Of a DNA stretch of 64,000 nucleotides, positions 61,501 to 64,000 are shown one piece after another. The notes under the pieces are model-generated. The model did no database searches. It saw nothing but the letters and a program-made list of their open reading frames with translations, and was not told the DNA's origin. This stretch comes from Parelaphostrongylus tenuis (lineage: Eukaryota > Nematoda > Chromadorea > Rhabditida > Metastrongylidae): assembly GCA_019055375.1 (NCBI GenBank), contig JAHQIW010001340.1:1054001-1118000 (forward strand). The letters are read 5' to 3'. Both the position numbers and the translations under genes were made by a program. Every line of letters begins with the position of its first letter. Within the stretch, counting starts at the first letter, position 1.

Positions 61501-61709
61501 AGATGGGGCCGTAATCCAAATGCTAGCGTGGATTTGCTGACTACTAGTGTAGGTGAGGACTTCGCACGGTGAAGACACGATAGATACTGAATTCGCCAAA
61601 AATGCTTTCACTTGGTGAAGACAAGAATGTGAGTGTAATAAACGGGCTCACTTAAGTGCAAGTGATGTACTTCACCATATACATCGTAGATGAATAAACT
61701 TGACGGCAT
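37574..61709 (-). CDS. PAXIP1: PTIP/PAXIP1 homologue, multi-BRCT protein, 833 aa, 19 exons
   Basis: A nuclear scaffold: in animals PTIP joins H3K4 methyltransferase (MLL/COMPASS-type) complexes and binds phosphoproteins at DNA breaks. Exons, 5' to 3': 61709-61652, 61586-61461, 61418-61388, 60804-60392, 51166-51098, 45885-45760, 45517-45419, 44947-44739, 44586-44449, 44210-44089, 42228-42111, 42044-41966, 41826-41718, 40645-40510, 40391-40223, 39165-39065, 38857-38743, 38662-38573, 37767-37574; all phases agree. Residues about 37-110 form a divergent BRCT. Residues 120-307 are a Pro/Gln-rich linker (GAVPQPHTPQTPQPPYTP). BRCT3 has IRMHGGDIEF and RKRLVTLQWLVDVL; BRCT4 has LISFSGFDESER and EKAREWDIQVVNYQWL; BRCT5 has ECTHLVTPNGRRTERLLEA; BRCT6 has VQFYITPSVEPSRAVL and IVISCECDL. 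These follow human PTIP in order. The tail is Pro/Gln/His-rich. Exons from 60804 on are firm; the first three, including the start, are less so. Two introns exceed 5 kb. Confidence 0.92.
38021..38240. repeat. tRNA-like foldback element, last PTIP intron
   Basis: Left arm 38021-38090 and right arm 38166-38240 are inverted copies (complement of the left: GAGTGAGATGTGGGTCTGAG; right: GAGTGAGATGTGGATTCCAG), both ending in GCACATCACTCTACA. The left arm extended inward folds as a cloverleaf: GCGTC/GACGC acceptor, GTGC/GCAC D stem, CGCTC/GAGTG anticodon stem with loop CCGGATA, and a T arm. Confidence 0.75.
38452..38513 (+). CDS. Candidate terminal exon opposite a PTIP intron
   Basis: A strong acceptor (TTCATTTTGTACAG) is followed by two possible frames: REKIAGEEATTTNKDSQPK then TGA, or, in the phase left by elongase exon 5, KGKDRWGGSHNYQ then TAA. 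Either would be a short hydrophilic C-terminus. It could be an alternative last exon of the elongase gene, which lies upstream on the same strand, or part of a nested gene. No poly(A) signal was checked beyond sequence inspection. Confidence 0.3.
41130..41190 (+). repeat. Fragment of a tRNA-like foldback arm
   Basis: TTTAATCCCGCCTCGCGTGA then AACATCACTCTACACCAATT and GGGTATATTTG match the outer end of the foldback arm at 38166-38240. Confidence 0.55.
41384..41482 (+). CDS. Candidate terminal exon encoding a membrane helix, inside a PTIP intron
   Basis: After TTTGCTCCACAG an ATG opens 32 codons: a hydrophobic helix (FFGVYVLINAVLLV) followed by KKKQGDEYKDEKRNFQ and a stop. The layout of a last membrane segment plus a lysine-rich tail is what elongases and other ER proteins end with. 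Like elongase exon 5 it begins ATGACC, and exon 4 of the elongase ends in the matching phase, 11 kb upstream. It is either an alternative elongase end, the remnant of a second elongase, or the last exon of an unidentified nested gene. Confidence 0.35.
   Translation: MTFFGVYVLINAVLLVKKKQGDEYKDEKRNFQ
42450..42755 (-). repeat. tRNA-derived SINE, family 1 (PTIP intron)
   Basis: Tail AAAGGATAAAGCTCTCGACG at the left, then the body, then the decayed B box and GCGCCACATGCGCTC head at the right, all in minus orientation. A possible imperfect target duplication (TGTAAAAAAGTA and TGTAAAAGAATTA) flanks it. Confidence 0.8.
43077..43380 (+). repeat. tRNA-derived SINE, family 1, with target-site duplication (PTIP intron)
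   Basis: Nearly intact copy: GAGTGCATGTGGTGCAGTGG (A box), CAATGGTTCGATCTCGCGCT (B box), body, and a (TATCCTTT)-type tail at the right end. Flanked by TATGGGAACAAAA (43064-43076) and TATGGGAATAAAA (43381-43393), a 13-bp duplication with one mismatch. Small open frames here are repeat shadows. Confidence 0.85.
43917..44038. repeat. TA-rich microsatellite
   Basis: Runs of TATATATATA broken by ACATG and GTATAC steps. The Tyr/Ile-rich frames here are artefacts of this repeat. It lies just downstream of the BRCT4 exon of the PTIP homologue. Confidence 0.8.
46353..46430. other. GC island starting with TTAA, possible piggyBac end
   Basis: TTAACACGTTGGCAACGACG is followed by an extreme GC patch (CGTCGCGCCGCCGCG at 46386-46400). 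The TTAA plus GTTGGC-type start resembles piggyBac termini, and piggyBac protein remains lie 1.2 kb downstream. The same 15-mer recurs at 49318-49332, in the same rather than the opposite orientation, so the assignment is tentative. Confidence 0.3.
46643..46716. repeat. TATATG microsatellite, left part
   Basis: ATATATACATATATATATGT-type repeats, interrupted by the SINE at 46717-47020 and resuming at 47021. Confidence 0.8.
46717..47020 (-). repeat. tRNA-derived SINE, family 1, inserted in a microsatellite
   Basis: Clean copy in minus orientation: tail AAAAGGATAAAGGATAAAGC at the left, head GCGCCACATGCACTCA at the right. Both flanks are TATATG repeat, so the SINE split an existing microsatellite. 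The target duplication cannot be defined in such sequence. Confidence 0.85.
47021..47063. repeat. TATATG microsatellite, right part
   Basis: TATGTATATATACATATACA-type repeats continuing the tract at 46643-46716. Confidence 0.75.
47236..47377 (+). CDS. Candidate terminal exon, unknown protein, PTIP intron
   Basis: A strong acceptor (TATTTCTTTTCAG) is followed in one phase by 46 codons and a TAG. The product reads WFLSRQIFVPQPVPISSIHL then NKIMQVVYKIHQHMKDMGNP and VLSMSD, an amphipathic helical tail. It lies opposite the 5.2-kb PTIP intron and 0.2 kb before piggyBac remains. It could belong to that element or to a nested gene; no partner exon was found. Confidence 0.3.
47560..48420 (+). pseudogene. 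piggyBac-type transposase relic
   Basis: Plus-strand fragments in order: NDKLFKIRLMQELVSKN, IDKSMVPSRGRVKFPQY, KRNRYEIERFKLCDED, KGLPKEVMEGKLRRGEWKAM and NGVMVLRFKDRKNVTLLSTS. These match the piggyBac core (SIDExMxxFxGR, YGIK..KLC) and the GLP..LKRGE...MVLxFKDxR segment. The first conserved Asp is present; frameshifts and stops lie between blocks and the later Asp and zinc-finger end are missing. Dead copy. Confidence 0.8.
48421..49310. other. No recognisable feature (PTIP intron)
   Basis: AT-rich. A 110-codon plus frame at 49056-49388 ends in the GC island described next; its N-terminal half is Lys/Phe-rich without a motif. Probably fortuitous. Confidence 0.4.
49311..49360. other. GC island sharing a 15-mer with 46386-46400
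   Basis: CCGCCCCGTCGCGCCGCCGC then GTCTCCCCGCCGCATCGCGG and TTAA. Strikingly GC-rich against AT-rich surroundings. Possible right end of an old element, or an independent fragment of the same repeat. Confidence 0.35.
50627..50851 (+). mobile_element. Non-LTR retrotransposon (LINE) 5' fragment
   Basis: The plus frame ends KNTLRVSFCGAWETLTSLGF then TLGILNVRTFSSHP. The LGxLNVRTxS phrase is characteristic of the start of the APE-type endonuclease in nematode RTE-like elements. Only this N-terminal piece is visible, before a stop. Confidence 0.45.
51875..52105. repeat. TATATG/ACATAT microsatellite
   Basis: About 230 bases of irregular TATATGTAC repeats with short palindromes such as ATATGCATGCATAT. 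Tyr/Ile-rich frames on both strands are artefacts. Confidence 0.8.
52106..53740. other. No recognisable feature (9.2-kb PTIP intron)
   Basis: AT-rich. A 90-codon plus frame at 53417-53689 lacks motifs and splice context. Nothing else assigned. Confidence 0.45.
53741..54187. repeat. tRNA-like foldback element, compound copy
   Basis: The left arm (53741-53886, minus-oriented tRNA-like head GACGCCTGTTTTGA at its inner end) is followed by a displaced arm tip (TCTACATCATTAGGTATATT at 53888). Then comes the longest inner segment of the family (CTGGGTTCAGTGCCGATACC ... CATTGGCGGTTGGTTGCTG) and a right arm (CAGGCGTCGGTAAGTACAAC ... TTTTGCACATCATCATTG). The arrangement suggests two insertions or an internal rearrangement. 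Confidence 0.65.
54891..55142 (+). CDS. Coding-like segment opposite a PTIP intron, unknown
   Basis: The frame is open from after a TAA at 54890 to a TAG. It reads ISRQEFLDKISSEREAILQE then QTASFLSPRGIIKST and NSTDEWNRLPTYHHPKLRAP, hydrophilic and low in Cys. GC content and codon use are more gene-like than the surroundings. The only candidate acceptor (ACGTCAAG) is poor. A second frame is also open at 55048-55233. It may be a decayed exon. Confidence 0.25.
   Translation, partial: HFKTKAQCKYVISRQEFLDKISSEREAILQEQTASFLSPRGIIKSTSTNNSTDEWNRLPTYHHPKLRAPSRRHTSSIAFKRSK
55234..58439. other. No recognisable feature (PTIP intron)
   Basis: About 3.2 kb of AT-rich sequence with scattered short frames. 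No listed repeat family was recognised. Confidence 0.45.
58440..58960. other. GC-rich unexplained block in a PTIP intron
   Basis: Base composition changes sharply from the intron around it. A 102-codon plus frame and a 74-codon minus frame overlap here; the minus one begins with a Cys-x-x-Cys pair (MYCSGCGADHLVW). Neither was recognised. It looks like an inserted element or processed sequence rather than intron background. Confidence 0.4.
58961..60391. other. No recognisable gene (PTIP intron)
   Basis: AT-rich. A motif common to nematode repeats (GAAGAAGGCAAGACTCACCG then AAATGTCAGCTACC) occurs near 60190-60225. Confidence 0.45.
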
Positions 61710-63143
61710 AATGTAAATACAAAAAAAATGAACTTTGACAAACAACTCACTACAAAAAGACGGAAGCTTTGTTATAATTATTTAATTGTCATCATTATTG
61801 TTATTATTCAAAAAAACTCGTTTGCGCTAGGTGACGTTCACGCCCGCACGTTAGTTGAAAAGTCATACAGGGAAAAGATCAGATACCGAAAGCTAAAATC
61901 GAAAGCTTCAGATTTTAGGGAAAATAAGTCATCACTGATTAAGTGAAACGGAAAAAGAGCACTAGTTGTGACAGAATGGAAATGTTTTTGATAGTAGAAG
62001 AACGGCTGATGCTGTCCAACAGTGAGAACTGTCGAAATCACAGAGTCTTTTACTGCATGTTAAAAACTTTGGGCAATAAACAAGTGAATGAGATCTAAGT
62101 CTAAAAGACAGTGGTAAGACGTTGAACAAGGAGAGCATGGAAGGTAAACCGCATGTGAAAGCTTCGCGACTGTGTAAGGGGAGTAAACGCAATGAAGTGA
62201 GTGTGTGGGAACGCTCGAACATAACAGCTAATGAATCCGATTCATCCGAAAGCCATTGCCATCCTCAGACATGTGCACAGAGTCAAAAACTGAGAAATGG
62301 AAGAGAAAGAGACAGATAGATAGATAAAAAGTGGAAGAGAAAGGGAAAGAGAACTAAGGAAAAAAGGGATTAAGAGACATAACTCATAAAGTATAAGAGT
62401 AAAAAGAAAAAGAAGGCATACCTAAAGACAGCAACAAGGAAACAATCGCAGCAGAAACAAGATTTCTAATTCCTGTGACACAAAAGGCGGCCAATGTAAC
62501 ACAGCTTAGCATGATTTTCGTAAATTTTCATGGTTATTTCAACGGTAAGTACATAACAACTAGTCAGCCTAAAAGTCATAAGTCTTATGAGTGAAGCTTA
62601 CAAATGATATCGAACGTAGCTCTCCAAAAACGCGGTGTGCTCATTAACTTCTCAATACACTTAACTAATGAACGTCTGGATAATAATCCTCGAATATTAA
62701 CAACACTATATTCTAAGTAAGAAACAAAACTTCAGCACAACACGAACTTAATTTCAATTTTTTTATCCGCTTCATTAACATCAAATGACGCTCAATTATG
62801 GCACATGAGCATGAAAGTGAAAAGGACTTATATTGCCGTAATAAGTTTCAAAACTGCGTTAACCACGTAGCGATTGTTGATTTAACATTCCCTATTGAGT
62901 GGCGGCGACTATCATATGGACAAAGCTATTCAGACTATCACTGAGAAACGAAGAATGGAAGAACATGAACAGCGGAGGAAATTAAATTAAGGTTGAGCTT
63001 CTCTGCCAGTGCAAAAAACGATATATTTTGATAAAGCTCGGATCCTGGAGAGAAGGATAAGTTGTAGCGTTGTGTCAAGCATTCTATTTGTTTTCAAAGT
63101 CGATGAAGTTTAAAGCTGCTTGCGCAGTGAAAGCCATGCACAA
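61710..63143. other. Spacer upstream of the PTIP homologue
   Basis: Presumed promoter or intercistronic region. 62290-62430 is strongly purine-rich on the plus strand (AAGAGAAAGGGAAAGAGAAC). No TATA-like element or spliced-leader acceptor close to the predicted start was identified. Confidence 0.4.
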
Positions 63144-63271
63144 CTAATTGGTCGCTGCGCAAGCTTCGAAATACTCAGAAAATGAAAAAATTAAATTGGC
63201 TTGAGTTTGATATAGTTCCAATAGTGCATGAATAATTTCTTGCCGCTTCTGTGCATCTAAAGTACGAACGT
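63144..63271 (-). CDS. Last exon of an unidentified helical protein
   Basis: Acceptor TTTCTTTGGACAG, then in phase 1 (two bases completing a codon) 42 codons to a TAG. The peptide VRTLDAQKRQEIIHALLELY then QTQANLIFSFSEYFEACAATN is strongly helical with regular hydrophobic spacing, which is hard to explain by chance. I do not recognise the family; the last helix of a coiled-coil or BAR-like domain is one possibility. It lies on the same strand as the PTIP homologue, about 1.4 kb upstream of its predicted start, so the two could share a transcription unit, although typical nematode operon gaps are nearer 100 bases. Confidence 0.55.
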
Positions 63272-63497
63272 CTGTCCAAAGAAAAATTATAAACTCTCAA
63301 AAAGAGAACTTTAAAAGAACTGGAAATTAGGATAGAACTAGTTAAAGTGACAAAAAGGACATAGAGGTTAAAGAGGAAGTGATAGTAAAGAAAAGTATTT
63401 ATAACTTGATAATAAACCGATTCAAAACATTTTTCACACAATAAGTGATATAAACAATTCCAAATGAATTATAAATATGAAAATAGCAAAACTACAT

Positions 63498-63690
63498 CTA
63501 AACCTTAGGAAAAGTTATAGCGGACAATGAAAAAAGTTGACACTTGATGATATTTTGGTTCGTTTTCTCAAAGTATCTAACAGAAGTTATCGGAGCATAG
63601 TCGAATCTCGGTGCATAACGAACTTTCGCTAAGTTCGAGGACTCCGAGCCGATATGGAACGAAGGGGACGGGGAACGGCGTTCCACATTA
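63498..63690 (-). CDS. Possible upstream exon of the same unidentified gene
   Basis: The minus frame reads VERRSPSPSFHIGSESSNL then AKVRYAPRFDYAPITS up to a GTTAGA donor, or stops at GTTCGT earlier. Composition is exon-like (Ser/Pro-rich, GC-richer). The phase does not match the exon at 63271 directly, so an intermediate exon would be needed, or the call is wrong. Confidence 0.2.
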
Positions 63691-64000
63691 TGTAAATAAT
63701 TAACTATGTTCTAGATATCAATACTGGACCTTCTTGTGGCGAATATTTCAGTTTAGTAGACAGCTCTATAAATATTTATATCTCAGTAAACACTTGACGA
63801 CAAACAGCTAGAGAACCCTCATAGGCGGCTCCGAACTTTGAAAAAATTGAAGTATAGATATAGGTCTGAAATTTCCTAACAAACTACCACTGCCTTCTTG
63901 CATAAACGAATATTGGACGGGGAGCTCAAGTGACGAAAAATCTCATTTTATTGTGGAGAAGTAGATAAGTCAGGAGAGCGCAAAACAACGAGGGAATGGT

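Noticed and set aside
1..64000. CRISPR arrays, bacterial operons, rRNA genes, spliced-leader RNA genes
   Set aside because: The sequence is eukaryotic with spliced genes; no regularly spaced short repeats, rRNA segments or spliced-leader sequence were found.

Overview
The window is nuclear DNA from a nematode, most likely a strongylid (hookworm-like) species. The evidence is AT-rich DNA, small exons of about 30-410 nt with TTTCAG-type acceptors and GTAAGT/GTGAGT donors, start codons a few bases after an acceptor (typical of spliced-leader genes), and multi-kilobase introns full of decayed transposons. Mariner elements with a hookworm-style MELT...Q...LM...EW start and Penelope-like GIY-YIG relics fit the same group. 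The species assignment is inference.

Two protein genes can be rebuilt almost completely by phase-consistent splicing. (1) A fatty-acid elongase (ELO family, 269 aa, six exons, + strand, 24709-33833) has every hallmark motif: KxxELxDT, HxxHH, NxxxHxxMY and TxxQxxQ. (2) A PTIP/PAXIP1-type multi-BRCT protein (833 aa in this model, 19 exons, - strand, 61709-37574) covers 24 kb. Its four C-terminal BRCT repeats follow human PTIP BRCT3-6 exon by exon. Its N-terminus is short, with one divergent BRCT-like fold where vertebrate PTIP has two. The two genes converge tail to tail across a 3.7-kb spacer. A small secreted peptide gene (43 aa, 10590-10775, +) has its stop codon inside an old SINE. The last exon of an unidentified helical protein (63144-63271, -) lies upstream of the PTIP gene on the same strand. 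Several weaker exon candidates lie in introns and spacers.

Layout: 1-10.5 kb holds mariner derivatives, MITE-like repeats and old SINEs. 10.5-12.2 kb holds the peptide gene and two tRNA-derived repeat families. 14.3-19 kb is a graveyard of Tc1/mariner elements. 21-24.7 kb holds SINE and foldback repeats plus a possible small gene. 24.7-33.9 kb is the elongase; its two large introns hold Penelope relics, SINEs and a tRNA-like foldback element. 34-37.5 kb is spacer. 37.5-61.7 kb is the PTIP gene, whose introns hold SINEs, microsatellites, a piggyBac relic, a LINE fragment, foldback elements and candidate exons on the other strand. 61.7-64 kb holds the end of the upstream gene.

The two main genes do not form a pathway: one is lipid biosynthesis in the ER, the other chromatin and DNA-damage signalling. 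The most unusual content is the interplay of genes with tRNA-derived repeats: a SINE supplying a stop codon, a SINE inserted in a Penelope relic with an intact 14-bp target duplication, and foldback elements whose inverted arms can each be drawn as a tRNA cloverleaf.
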